This document shows positions 33,703-42,374 of a DNA stretch of 56,984 nt, one piece after another. A model generated the notes under the pieces. The model had not been told where the DNA came from, ran no database searches, and saw nothing but the letters and a program-made list of their open reading frames with translations. The DNA comes from Lentisphaerae bacterium RIFOXYA12_64_32. GTDB lineage: Bacteria > Verrucomicrobiota > Lentisphaeria > Oligosphaerales > YB12-FULL-65-16. Positions within the stretch are counted from its first letter, which is position 1. The number at the start of each line of letters is the position of its first letter. The DNA is taken from contig MHBL01000434.1 of assembly GCA_001803235.1 (NCBI GenBank), positions 1-56,984 on the forward strand, given 5' to 3'. The translations under genes and the position numbers were made by a program.

Positions 33703-34629
33703 ATGCTTGGTAAACGGCTGTTGGCCAGTGCTCCGATTGTGCTGCTCTGGCTGGCGGCCTTTCTTGTCCCGGGGCCGGTCGGGGCAGTCATTTTCTGGCT
33801 GTGTTCCGCCGTCATGCTGGTCGTTGCCGTCCGTGAGTTCTTCAATATGACCACGGCCATGGGGTACGCCGGACAGCCACGGCTCACGACGGCGGTGGGG
33901 TTGCTGTTCCTGACGGGTGCATTTTTTTGCGGTTGGACCTGCCCGGGTGCGGATCCGGTCGTGGGGCAGAGCGCCTGGGAGCGCCCGATCGCCGTCGGCC
34001 TGGCCATCGACGGAGCCTTGGTGCTGCTGTTTCTCCTGCTGAGTTCCCTGGTTCTCTTCCACGGCGCTCCCGATAAGGAACATGTGATGGGGTTGCTGGT
34101 GTCACTCGGCGGGCTGGTCTACGTTTGCTGGACGCTGTCGTTCTTCCCGAAACTCTATTTCAGTTCCGGGATGAGTTCCGAGGGGCGATGGTTGGCGTTA
34201 TTCGCTGTGACGGTGACCAAGCTCACCGATACCGGTGCGTTCTTCCTCGGCTCGTTCACGGCGCGTTTGCCGCGTGGCAACCACAAGCTGGCCCCGCGCC
34301 TGAGCCCGAAGAAGAGCTGGGAGGGGTTGATCGGAGGGATCCTTGCCGGAGTCCTGGCAGCGGAGTTGTTCGTCCTGCTGTGGCCGCACCGACTCCTGTT
34401 CAATGGCATGCGGGTGTTGGACTGGCGCACGGCTCTGGTTTTCGGAGTTCTCTTCGCGCTCGTCGGCCTCGTCGGGGATTTGCTGGAATCCGCACTCAAG
34501 CGGGCGGCCGGATTCAAGGACTCGGGGCGGGTCCCCGGGCTGGGTGGAGTGCTCGACATACTCGACAGCCTGATCCTGGTGGCGCCGTTGTTCTACTTCT
34601 ACGTCGTGTTCTTTGATGTCCTCTTCTGA
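33703..34629 (+). CDS. cdsA: phosphatidate cytidylyltransferase
   Basis: 308 residues with about eight transmembrane helices. It makes CDP-diacylglycerol from phosphatidate and CTP, the branch point of phospholipid synthesis. The family core is present (TDTGAFFLGS, SPKKSWEGLIGG, DLLESALKRAAGFKDSGR). The end of the signature, normally HGG then DR, reads LGGVLDILDSL, so the His and Arg are replaced while the two Asp remain. No strong ribosome site before ATG 33703. Its stop overlaps the rhomboid start (TGATG). Confidence 0.92.
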   Translation: MLGKRLLASAPIVLLWLAAFLVPGPVGAVIFWLCSAVMLVVAVREFFNMTTAMGYAGQPRLTTAVGLLFLTGAFFCGWTCPGADPVVGQSAWERPIAVGLAIDGALVLLFLLLSSLVLFHGAPDKEHVMGLLVSLGGLVYVCWTLSFFPKLYFSSGMSSEGRWLALFAVTVTKLTDTGAFFLGSFTARLPRGNHKLAPRLSPKKSWEGLIGGILAGVLAAELFVLLWPHRLLFNGMRVLDWRTALVFGVLFALVGLVGDLLESALKRAAGFKDSGRVPGLGGVLDILDSLILVAPLFYFYVVFFDVLF

Positions 34630-35324
34630 TGATTCCGCTCTGCAACGACAAGCCATCCGCCACCGTGCCGTTCATGACCTGGTTTCTCATGGCCGTGAAC
34701 GTTGGGCTTTTCGTGTATGAACTGTTGTTGCCCGCTCCGGAACTCGAGTCACTGCTTTGCACCTACGGAATCATTCCGGACCGGTTCTGGGACTGGCAGG
34801 GCCGGACGCCGGAGGACGTCCTGCGATTCTGTCTAATGCCGTGCTTCACGTCGATGTTCCTGCACGGCGGTTGGCTGCACGTGATCGGCAACGTCTGGTC
34901 GCTGTGGCTGTTCGGGCACAACATCGAGGACCGCCTCGGCCATTTCCGGTTCGTGCTGTTCTACGTGCTGACCGGCCTTCTGGCCGGCATCCTGCACGTA
35001 TCACTGAACTACCAAAGTCCAGTGCCGTGCATCGGGGCCAGCGGCGCCATTGCCGGCGTGATGGGTGCGTACTTCCTGCTCTTTCCGTTTTCGTGGATCA
35101 CCGTACTGATCCCGGTTATCATTATCCCGGTGTTCATCAAGATTCCGGCCTTCTTCTACCTGCTGCTATGGATCGTCTCGCAGGTGATGGGCGGGTACGG
35201 TGCACTGACACAGGGCGAGGCCGCTTCGGCGGGGATCGCCTTCTGGGCGCACGTGGGCGGGTTTGTGGCTGGCATGTACTTCATCCGGCGCTGGAAACCG
35301 CGCCAGCGCTCAAGCCGCGCGTAG
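34629..35324 (+). CDS. rhomboid-family intramembrane serine protease
   Basis: 231 residues, six transmembrane helices. Catalytic Ser138 lies in CIGASGAIAG, His208 in FWAHVGGFVAG, and Asn88 (HVIGNVWSLWLFG) supports the oxyanion hole. It cleaves within or near membrane segments of other proteins; the substrate is unknown. The start codon overlaps the cdsA stop, so production is coupled to cdsA. This rhomboid type with an FCLMPCFTSMFLHGGWLH loop is common next to lipid genes in several phyla. Confidence 0.95.
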   Translation: MIPLCNDKPSATVPFMTWFLMAVNVGLFVYELLLPAPELESLLCTYGIIPDRFWDWQGRTPEDVLRFCLMPCFTSMFLHGGWLHVIGNVWSLWLFGHNIEDRLGHFRFVLFYVLTGLLAGILHVSLNYQSPVPCIGASGAIAGVMGAYFLLFPFSWITVLIPVIIIPVFIKIPAFFYLLLWIVSQVMGGYGALTQGEAASAGIAFWAHVGGFVAGMYFIRRWKPRQRSSRA

Positions 35325-35432
35325 AGGCTGCGCCCGGCAAGTGTGGGCTCAAGGACCCGCACCGACCGGCAAAGGCATCCGTCCGATGATCCCGATGATC
35401 TCGACCCGTCCGCCCCTGCCGCCGCACGCCCC

Positions 35433-35858
35433 TCAACCGTCGCGGACCCGGACCGACGCCTTGCTGCCGGGTTGCGCCTTCAGCCACTCGACGAACTCGC
35501 GGTCCGCCGGTGCCAGGTCGAGACTCGGCATCTGGTCGAGTGTGAACCAACCGAACTGCTGCCCTTCGCGGGCGTGGGGTTCGCTGGTCGGGTTGACCTG
35601 GCATTCAAGGAACAGCAGGCGGATGTTCAGATCGGCTGTATCGTGCTGCAGCGTGGTCAGCAACGATGCGCCGAGCACGGGCAGGTCGAGTTCTTCTTTG
35701 AGTTCGCGCCGGATGCCGTCTTGAAATGTTTCGCTGGGGTGAAGTTTCCCTCCCGGGAACTCCCACTTTCCAGCCAACCGCGATCCCGGTGGCCGAGTGG
35801 CGAGCAGGAAGGCTTCACCCCGGCGTACGACGGCAGCGCAAACTTCAAGGGATTTCAC
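35433..35858 (-). CDS. MutT-like Nudix hydrolase
   Basis: 141 residues, GTG start overlapping the stop of the Pal gene (GTGA). The full Nudix box starts at Gly37 (GGKLHPSETFQDGIRRELKEEL), with Glu43, Arg51, Glu52 and Glu55-Glu56. It resembles MutT and CTP pyrophosphohydrolases (8-oxo-dGTP or related nucleotides). The core GKWEFPGGK matches. The coupling with an outer-membrane lipoprotein gene is unusual and has no functional explanation here. Confidence 0.92.
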   Translation of the reverse strand: MKSLEVCAAVVRRGEAFLLATRPPGSRLAGKWEFPGGKLHPSETFQDGIRRELKEELDLPVLGASLLTTLQHDTADLNIRLLFLECQVNPTSEPHAREGQQFGWFTLDQMPSLDLAPADREFVEWLKAQPGSKASVRVRDG

Positions 35859-36448
35859 TGACGGGTGCCGATGACGAATTCCGCGCGGCGATTCTTCTGG
35901 TGGTCCTCTTCGGACTGGGGATTGGGAACGGCGGGTTTCTCCTCGCCGTAGCCGACCGTTTCCGTGCGGCTTGCGTCAATACCCAAGCTGACGAGGTAGT
36001 CACGCACGGCGATGGCGCGGCTCTCGCTGAGGGCGCGGTTGTACTCGTCGCTGCCGCGGTCATCGCAGTTGCCTTCGATGCACACGGCGTAGGTGGGATT
36101 CTCCTTCAGGCACCCAGCCAACACATCGAGTTTCGGCCGTTCCGAGGGGCCGATGGCCGCGCTGTCATAGGCAAAGTACACCACGACGCCGTCCCACCGG
36201 GCATCCTTGACCGGCGTAATGCTGCTGCCGGCCTTTCCTCCCAGCGGTCCACCCAGTGCCTGCCAGTCGCCACCTGCGCCGTCCACGCCGCCTGCCGCAC
36301 CCGGGAGCCCGCCCATGCCTGCTCCCATCGGCGCGGGCAGGCCACCGTAATTCGGGTCGATTTTCTTCGTCTTCTTGCAGCCTGCCGTCGTCAAGATTCC
36401 GAGCCCGAGTGCCACGAGAACAACCGTGTTGCAGACACCCTTTTTCAT
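35855..36448 (-). CDS. pal: Pal-like OmpA-family lipoprotein
   Basis: 197 residues from ATG 36448, with GGGAGG upstream. A lipoprotein signal with LTTAGC gives lipidated Cys24. A Gly- and Pro-rich linker (about 34-75) precedes a C-terminal OmpA domain (85-195), with YFAYDSAAIGPSERPKLDVLAGCL, GNCDDRGSDEYNRALSESRA and NRRAEFVIG, the peptidoglycan-binding residues. It should tether the outer membrane to the wall. No tolB or other tol gene lies next to it. mutT follows directly. The 377 bases upstream carry a family E repeat. Confidence 0.93.
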   Translation of the reverse strand: MKKGVCNTVVLVALGLGILTTAGCKKTKKIDPNYGGLPAPMGAGMGGLPGAAGGVDGAGGDWQALGGPLGGKAGSSITPVKDARWDGVVVYFAYDSAAIGPSERPKLDVLAGCLKENPTYAVCIEGNCDDRGSDEYNRALSESRAIAVRDYLVSLGIDASRTETVGYGEEKPAVPNPQSEEDHQKNRRAEFVIGTRQ

Positions 36449-36647
36449 TCTCAGAAACCTCCCTTTGCGGACCGCAGGAGCTCTATCTGGGATGGTTGTC
36501 CGGCATCGGGCACCCGCCCGATTTGCACCGTGAGCCGTCCCACAAGCTGTATGCGCGTACTTACATGGAATTTATCAGCAATCGTCGGGTGCGCAACCCC
36601 AATGACGTTGCCGAGCGGCATTTTCCGATCTGTGCGGCCAAGCGCAC

Positions 36648-36800
36648 GGAGGCTCGGCGCGTCCCGCGCCGAAGTGGGGTCCGGCGGCCAGCTCTGTCCG
36701 GCGAAGCTGCCTGGGCGACGACGAATCCTCCGGCCGAGGGGTCGGGCCGGGACGGCCCCGAGGCACCCCGCTGCGGTCCCGGAGGTCCCGCGCCACTGCC
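36648..36800. repeat. Family E dispersed repeat, copy 1
   Basis: About 150 bases with three copies in the window, all in the same orientation: here, 40869-40988 and 50625-50748. Shared blocks include GGCTCGGCGCG, GGTCCCGGAGGTCCCGCGCC and GGCCGGGACGGCCCCGAG. It lies between pal and the beta-helix pseudogene. Its ends show weak inverted symmetry (GTGGC and GCCAC). Confidence 0.7.
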
Positions 36801-36825
36801 TTGGCGTACTGCGCGCGTGCGGATC

Positions 36826-37885
36826 TCACCGTTCGGCGACCAGGGCCAGGCCGTCATAGTGCCAACTCGTTTTACCGCGGACTCTCAGGACAATCTCGTT
36901 CTCCCCCGTGCGCAATGTGTCCGGGGGCAAGGTGAAGACTACGGCCGTGGGCCATTCCTTGTTCAGGCCGAGTTCGTCGCGACCCGTGTTCGGGAGCGCA
37001 ACGTCGCCGGCGTGAAGGGCAGGGCGGCGCGGATCACACCGATGCGTTGCGGTTGGAGCCAGGCGACCTGGACCCAGTCGGGGAACTGGTTCTGCGTGCC
37101 GTCGTTCCAGTAGCCGCCATCCCGGCAGCGCAGGCCGTCGGTGCAGGCGCGCACCGGGTAGCCGCCAAGTTCGGAGGACGCCGTGACCTGGCCGCCGTTC
37201 TCGCGCAACGCCAGGTTGCGGCCCGCGCCCGGTTCCCGTGCGCCCAGCACCCCGCCGACAACGCGAATGGCGCCGAACCGGAACGCGACGCCTTCGAACA
37301 GGCTCGGGTCGTAACGGTTGGCCTTTTTGGCCTCCTCGACGGGCACGTGTCGGTCTGCGGGTCGCGGTACCACTCGCCGGGCGCGTCGAGTTCCTCGAAC
37401 AGGTTGTCGACAAAGTACCGGTCGCCGAGGTGCAGGTCGTAGGAGACGGGGTTGCCTAGGGTGATGGTGCGCGTCTCACTCGAGTACGCCTTGATGGGGA
37501 CGATGTTCCAGCCCCAGTCGAAGTACGGGTGAATGTGCACGCGGCCCCGCTGCGGGTTGGCCCAGGCGTGCGTCTCGTCCTCGCCAAAGTGGAACTCCGT
37601 CTTGTTCTGGGCGCCGTCGACCGCGGCCACGTACGCCCACTGGCCGTGGTGCACGTCGTTCGGGTCATGGTTCGGGTAGCGCGCCAGCACCTGTGCTTCG
37701 CCGTCCATGACCAGCAGCCAGACCGGGCGGCCGGCCAGGCCGAGCGTGCGCAGATCGCACGAGAAGATCCCGTTCCTGTACGGTTGCCAGCCGGTGAGCA
37801 GGCGGCCCCCGGACAGGATCGGCTTGCTGTCGCCGACGCCGCGGTACACGACCGGCGCCTGTTCCGTGCCCGAGTCTTCCGTGCC
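36826..37885 (-). pseudogene. right-handed beta-helix (pectate-lyase-like) protein, remnant
   Basis: The minus strand holds one protein in three frames. From about 37885 the first frame reads EDSGTEQAPVVYRGVGD, WLLVMDGEAQVLARYPNHDPN, HIHPYFDWGWNIVPIK and DRYFVDNLFEELDAPGEWY, the start region of secreted parallel beta-helix proteins that act on polysaccharides. Near 37348 it shifts into a segment with a discoidin-like pattern (NLALRENGGQVTASSE), and near 37000 into a C-terminal strand-rich piece ending at 36826. The signal peptide and the helix coils are missing, so the N-terminus and a large internal part have been lost. The start side overlaps the leader of the next gene. Confidence 0.75.
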
Positions 37886-38043
37886 GATGTCGGTCTTCGT
37901 CCGCCGCGCCGATCGGACGTTTTTACAGGCTTTCGGGAGGTTTGTACACTGCGGTGGCGCTTCCTTTGTGTGACGCGCGGTCGTACTGTACCGCAATAGA
38001 GGTTTCTCAAGCGCCTTTTTGAACCACGGAGGAGGAATCACTC

Positions 38044-40710
38044 ATGTTCCATCGTTCCTGTATGTGTCTGGCGTTGCTGGCGGCCGCCGTTGTGCTGCGG
38101 GCCGAGGAGATTCCGCTGGCGAAGGAGGAGTTGAAGGTGCCGGCGGGCGGGACCGTGAACCTGGAGTTCGGCACCGTGCCGCAGCAGGACACGACCGTGC
38201 TGCTCGAGATCGTGTCGCGCCTGGACAGCAAGGGTATGGGCGGGTCGATGTTTTTCCTCAAGCTGACGCTGAACGGCCGCGACGTGCTGGCGGCACGGAG
38301 TCGGACGGTGACGCGGTTGTTGAACAAGCCGCTGGTCTCGCCGGTGGCGCCGAACCTGCCCTCGATGTGGTTCGGCAGCGGTGCGTGGCGCGTGCTGTAC
38401 GCGCCGGACTTCGAGTCGGCCAAAGCGCAGACGTTCTACGTCGAGGATCCGTACCGGCTGGTGCTGGACGTGACCGACCTGACGAACCCGATCTCGGTGA
38501 ACCGTCTCACGGTCACCAACATGGCTACGGCCGCGACCAAGTCCTACGCCGGAACGGACGGCGCCCTGGTCGTGAAGACGTTGACCATCCGCACGCAACC
38601 GGGGGCGAGTCCGACCATGGCGCCGAGTGCGGAGTTCGCGCCCGTCATCAATACGGGTCAGCCGGCGGCAGGGTCGGCACCGTACAAGGCTGAACTCCTG
38701 GCCGGTGGCGGATTCCGCATCGAGGCGGGCGGTTCGGTGTGGGATTTTACGAGTGCGTTCTCGTACCCCAACGCCGGCCTGAACCGACTGGTCCCCGACG
38801 CGGCGCCGGACCGCACGGGCCAGGCGGAGTGGCAGGTGCAGGCGACGCCGGGTGCGGCGGGCGGGACGGTCGATGCGGGCGGCCCAAGCTACCGCATCAA
38901 ACGCACCGTCGCGTTCACGCCGCGCAAGGTCGAGGTGACGGAGGCAATCACGAATGTGGACGCCGCCGCGCCGCTCGGACTGCTGGTGCGGCACGAGGTG
39001 TCGTTGCAGGGCCATCCTGACGTGTGGGTGCGGTTGGCGGGCAACCCGGACCCGGCGGTGAACGAGTATTACGCGCCGGCGAACCCGAGCGTCCATGTCT
39101 CCACGGCCAACTTCGGCCTTGGCCTCATCTGCGAGGACGACATTCTCCGCAACCAGGCGCGGCTGTTCTACCAGGCGGAGCCGACGCCGACCGCGGGGTT
39201 CCGCACAGAAATGCTGCGCCTGGCGCCGGGCGAGACGTACACCATGCGCTGGTCGGTGTACCCCGTAGCGGGGCGCGACTACTTCGATTTCATCAACCTG
39301 GTGCGTGAGGACTGGGGCGCGAACTTCACCGTCGAGGGCGCGTGGACGTACTTCGATCCGTACTGGATCAACGAGACGCCGGTCGAGAAGTGGCGCGACG
39401 CGTTTGCGCGGCTCGGGATCCGCTACGCCTGTTACTGCGGCGGGTGGGTGGACCACCGCAAGGACAAGAAGCGCATCGGGTTCGGCACCGGCGTGTTCGA
39501 CGACTACTGGGCCGGGTTCCGGCAGCAGCTCAAGGACGCCGCCAAGCGGATCCGCGAGAACTGCCCGGGGGTCAAGGTCCTGGTCTACTACGACAGCCAG
39601 CGCGACACGGCCGAGGGCGGGCACGAGCGGTACCAGGACAGTTGGCTGACCAACGCGAAGGGCGACCAGGACTCGACCGAGTGGAACGGCCAGTACAGCC
39701 TGACCTACAGCGTGGTCGCGACATTGGACAACACCTACGGCAAGACCATGCTGTCGGTCGCGGACCGGTACCTGGACGAAATGGGCGTGGACGGCCTGTA
39801 CTGGGACGAGATGGAACACGTGGGTTACGGCTTCCCGCTGATCACCCACAACATCCCGGACGGGCACTCGTGCATCCTTGATCCGAAGACGTACACCATC
39901 CAGCGCGAGGTGGGCATCACCACGTTGCTCGGCGAAGGGCACCGGCTCGAGGTCATTCGGCGCGTGCGCGCCAAGGGCGGGTTCCTCATGGGTAACGGCC
40001 CGCCGTACACCAAGGCGCTGATGCAGACCGGCGTGCAGCGCATGATTGAGATCCAGCACAACGACACGTTCTGCTACGAGGGCAATCTGGTGTCGCCACT
40101 CGGGTACATGGGCGGGCGCATGGATTTCGGCAATCTCACGCGTGCGCTGGGCATGCCGACCCTTCCGGTCGGGACGCGGCTCTACGACTACGACACGTCG
40201 AAGTACCTGTTCCCGTTCACGCCCATGGAACTGCACGCCGGGTACCTGCTCGGCAAGGAACGGATCGTGACGCTGCACGCCGGCGACTACGGCTGGCCGG
40301 GCGACCGGTCCCTGGTGCAGGTGCGGCACTTCGACGCCAAGGGCAAGCCCGCCGCCGCGGACTCTGTGACGACGGTGACCGGCGAGTCGCGTACCGCGGC
40401 GAAGCCGGTGGAGGGCGGGGTTGCAGTTTTGGAGCACCTGCCGGTGACGCTGGAACCCGCGGGGACTTCTCCCGCCGAGGTTGCGCAGGTACAGTATGGG
40501 CCGGACGCCATCTCGCTGAAGTTGACGGCGCCGGACGGGGCGGTCCTGCGGGTCGCGGATGGCGGGTTTGCGCTCCGGGACGGTCAGGCGTGCACGGTCA
40601 CGATGGGCGATGCGGTCCCCGAGTCCGTTCCGGTCGCCGCCGGCGCGTTGGCGGTGACGGTCAAGCCGTGCCGTGATCTGGCGATTCGGATTACGGCTCA
40701 AAAGCCATGA
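38044..40710 (+). CDS. large secreted barrel protein, probable glycoside hydrolase
   Basis: 888 residues, signal peptide about 1-20, GGAGGAG before ATG 38044. An N-terminal beta-rich region has an exposed-strand pattern (LNGRDVLAARSRTV, LVLDVTDLTNPISVNRLTV), and a second beta-rich domain follows (about 200-420). The TIM-barrel-like C-terminal half has ARLGIRYACYCGGWVD, KVLVYYDSQRD and GVDGLYWDEMEHVGYGF, with Asp588-Glu589 as candidate catalytic acids. I do not recognise a named family with certainty; it resembles DUF-type glycosidases of PVC bacteria and shares a design with the protein at 27782. It would act outside the cytoplasm on a polysaccharide. An alpha/beta hydrolase gene follows on the same strand. 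Confidence 0.7.
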   Translation: MFHRSCMCLALLAAAVVLRAEEIPLAKEELKVPAGGTVNLEFGTVPQQDTTVLLEIVSRLDSKGMGGSMFFLKLTLNGRDVLAARSRTVTRLLNKPLVSPVAPNLPSMWFGSGAWRVLYAPDFESAKAQTFYVEDPYRLVLDVTDLTNPISVNRLTVTNMATAATKSYAGTDGALVVKTLTIRTQPGASPTMAPSAEFAPVINTGQPAAGSAPYKAELLAGGGFRIEAGGSVWDFTSAFSYPNAGLNRLVPDAAPDRTGQAEWQVQATPGAAGGTVDAGGPSYRIKRTVAFTPRKVEVTEAITNVDAAAPLGLLVRHEVSLQGHPDVWVRLAGNPDPAVNEYYAPANPSVHVSTANFGLGLICEDDILRNQARLFYQAEPTPTAGFRTEMLRLAPGETYTMRWSVYPVAGRDYFDFINLVREDWGANFTVEGAWTYFDPYWINETPVEKWRDAFARLGIRYACYCGGWVDHRKDKKRIGFGTGVFDDYWAGFRQQLKDAAKRIRENCPGVKVLVYYDSQRDTAEGGHERYQDSWLTNAKGDQDSTEWNGQYSLTYSVVATLDNTYGKTMLSVADRYLDEMGVDGLYWDEMEHVGYGFPLITHNIPDGHSCILDPKTYTIQREVGITTLLGEGHRLEVIRRVRAKGGFLMGNGPPYTKALMQTGVQRMIEIQHNDTFCYEGNLVSPLGYMGGRMDFGNLTRALGMPTLPVGTRLYDYDTSKYLFPFTPMELHAGYLLGKERIVTLHAGDYGWPGDRSLVQVRHFDAKGKPAAADSVTTVTGESRTAAKPVEGGVAVLEHLPVTLEPAGTSPAEVAQVQYGPDAISLKLTAPDGAVLRVADGGFALRDGQACTVTMGDAVPESVPVAAGALAVTVKPCRDLAIRITAQKP

Positions 40711-40770
40711 GATATAGCGCCTTAGGCGCTGAACTTCGACCAACGTGTTGGTGTTAGTTGGGTGTCGAGG

Positions 40771-40810
40771 GTCACTGAGTCACCGAGTCACTGAGTCACT
40801 GAGTCACGTA
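40771..40810. repeat. GTCACYGA octamer tandem repeat
   Basis: Five units of eight bases (GTCACTGA, GTCACCGA, GTCACTGA, GTCACTGA, GTCACGTA) after the secreted protein gene and before the family E repeat. Confidence 0.7.
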
Positions 40811-40868
40811 ACGGAGGCGCATCCCCCGCGGAGAAGTGGCGTGCCCCGGCTGAGATGTGATCGCGCGC

Positions 40869-40988
40869 GCGGTGGCTCGGCGCGTCCCGCACCGAAGCGG
40901 GGTACGCCGGCCGGTCCCCGGCCGAGGGCCTCGGGCCGGGACGGCCCCGAGCACCCTGCTGCGGTCCCGGAGGTCCCGCGCCACTGCC
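40869..40988. repeat. Family E dispersed repeat, copy 2
   Basis: It shares with 36648-36800 long identical stretches such as GGTCCCGGAGGTCCCGCG and GGGCCGGGACGGCCCCGAG. It lies between the large secreted protein and the alpha/beta hydrolase. Further downstream 41053-41070 is an 18-base reverse match to 48329-48346 (family C end-like). Confidence 0.7.
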
Positions 40989-41090
40989 CGCCGCTGCGCA
41001 CAACCGCGAACGGGCGTATCCTGACGCCCATTGCACAGCCTTCTCTCTCTAGACTTACCCGCACAGGTCGGATAATTAGGAAGACAACTC

Positions 41091-41885
41091 ATGAACGCAG
41101 CGGTTGCCGAATGGCAGCATGCACAATCGCCCGGTGGGGTGCAGAAGGTGACCTACCGCAGTCCAGTCGACGGGCTCGAGGACTGGACCTTGCTCTGGCC
41201 GGGCAGGCAGCGCGCCGACTGGGTCGTGCAACTGCACGGGCACGGCTCGCAGGGCGACCAGGCGTTCGTGCGTCAGGACATTCGCGACCTGTGGCTGCCG
41301 GTCTACCAGCGGCTCGGCGTCGGACTGGTCTCGCCGAACTTGCGCGGCAACGCGTGGATGGGGCCGGCCGCGGCGGAGGACCTGCACGCGCTGCTGGCGT
41401 ATGTGCGCGAGAAGTTCGGCGCGAAGCGCTTCATCTTCCACTCCGGGTCCATGGGCGGATCGAGCAATCTGATCTACGCCGTGTGCCATCCGGAGGACGT
41501 CGCCGCGGTCTGGGCGCGTTGCCCGGTGACCGACATCGGCAGCTACTATGCCTGGTGTGGTGAGCACCCGGGCGGCGTGGTCAACGAGATTGCCAAGGCC
41601 GTTCGCGCCAGTTACGGCGGCACACCGGATGAGAGGCCTGAGTTGTACGCTGTGCACTCCGCACTCGGTCACGCGGACCGGCTCACCATGCCGCTGGTCG
41701 TGGTGCACGGCGACGCGGACCCGCTGATCCCCGTCGAGCAGGCGCGGCGTCTGGCCGAGCGGCTCGCGGGGCAACCGAACTTCCGCTACGCCGAGATGCC
41801 TGGCGGCCACCACGACAGTCCCCTGGCGTACCCGGGCCTGGAGGAGTGGCTGAAGGGCCTGCTCCAGGCGCAGGGTAAAGAGTAG
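41091..41885 (+). CDS. alpha/beta hydrolase (esterase/peptidase type)
   Basis: 264 residues. Oxyanion HGHGS near 49-53, nucleophile Ser120 in HSGSMGGSS, acid Asp in VVVHGDADPLIP and His in MPGGHHDSP, all in canonical order. No signal peptide, so it is cytosolic. The fold is similar to acetyl-xylan-esterase and dienelactone-hydrolase-like prolyl peptidase relatives; the substrate is not known. It follows the secreted barrel gene on the same strand and may process its product. A weak AGGAAG precedes ATG 41091. Confidence 0.88.
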   Translation: MNAAVAEWQHAQSPGGVQKVTYRSPVDGLEDWTLLWPGRQRADWVVQLHGHGSQGDQAFVRQDIRDLWLPVYQRLGVGLVSPNLRGNAWMGPAAAEDLHALLAYVREKFGAKRFIFHSGSMGGSSNLIYAVCHPEDVAAVWARCPVTDIGSYYAWCGEHPGGVVNEIAKAVRASYGGTPDERPELYAVHSALGHADRLTMPLVVVHGDADPLIPVEQARRLAERLAGQPNFRYAEMPGGHHDSPLAYPGLEEWLKGLLQAQGKE

Positions 41886-41908
41886 AGCGGCATTCTGCCT
41901 GCTCGAAG

Positions 41909-42117
41909 CAAATTTCGACCTGTGCAAGCAGCGGATCGAGTCCCGTCACCGTCCGACAGTACTGCGGGCGGCCCTCCGCCCGCTTCACGGCACACACGTA
42001 GCGCAAGGTTCGGATGGCGGGCGGAGGGCCGCCCGCGGTACGGTCAGTCAGGGGAGGCCGTCTAGGCTGGCACCGCGACCTACCCGGCCTCACTCTGCTT
42101 GCACAGGTCGGCAAATT
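41909..42117. repeat. Family C palindromic element, copy 1 (MITE-like)
   Basis: About 205 bases bounded by inverted ends (AAATTTCGACCTGTGCAAG near 41911 and its complement with two extra bases ending near 42117). Inside, GCGGGCGGCCCTCCGCCCGC (41968-41987) and GCGGGCGGAGGGCCGCCCGC (42019-42038) form a second inverted repeat. The same structure occurs at 46363-46552. No ORF inside. It abuts the family D copy at 42118. Confidence 0.8.
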
Positions 42118-42305
42118 TCGCCCGGTGCGACCCGAGTCGGTGTTGAATCGGCCCCGTGCGGGCAACCGTTTGCCACCGGGCGACACGGGGTCCCAGGGCG
42201 ACGCTGCCGCTCTGCCCTGGGCTGGTATACGTTGCCCCTTCAGGGCAAGTCCATGGTCGCCTTGCGGCGGGCCTGATTCTGCGGGTTTCGTTGGCGCTGT
42301 TTGCG
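42118..42305. repeat. Family D dispersed repeat, copy 2 (reverse)
   Basis: Reverse complement of 12066-12250 with high identity, including CAACCGTTTGCCACC, CTGCCCTGGGCTGG and TTCAGGGCAAGTCCATGGTC. It starts directly at the end of a family C element, so the two form a composite block between converging genes. Confidence 0.75.
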
Positions 42306-42374
42306 GCGCCGAAGTCTGCGTAGATGGCAGCCGTTCGCTTGGGGGAGAGCCCCGGGGCGGCGAAGGGGGGCGGG

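Noticed and set aside
38038..40743. Antisense reading frame of 901 codons covering the secreted barrel gene
   Set aside because: It mirrors the high third-position GC of the plus-strand gene, is Arg/His/Val-rich, has no signal or domain, and the plus-strand protein has a signal peptide and ribosome site.
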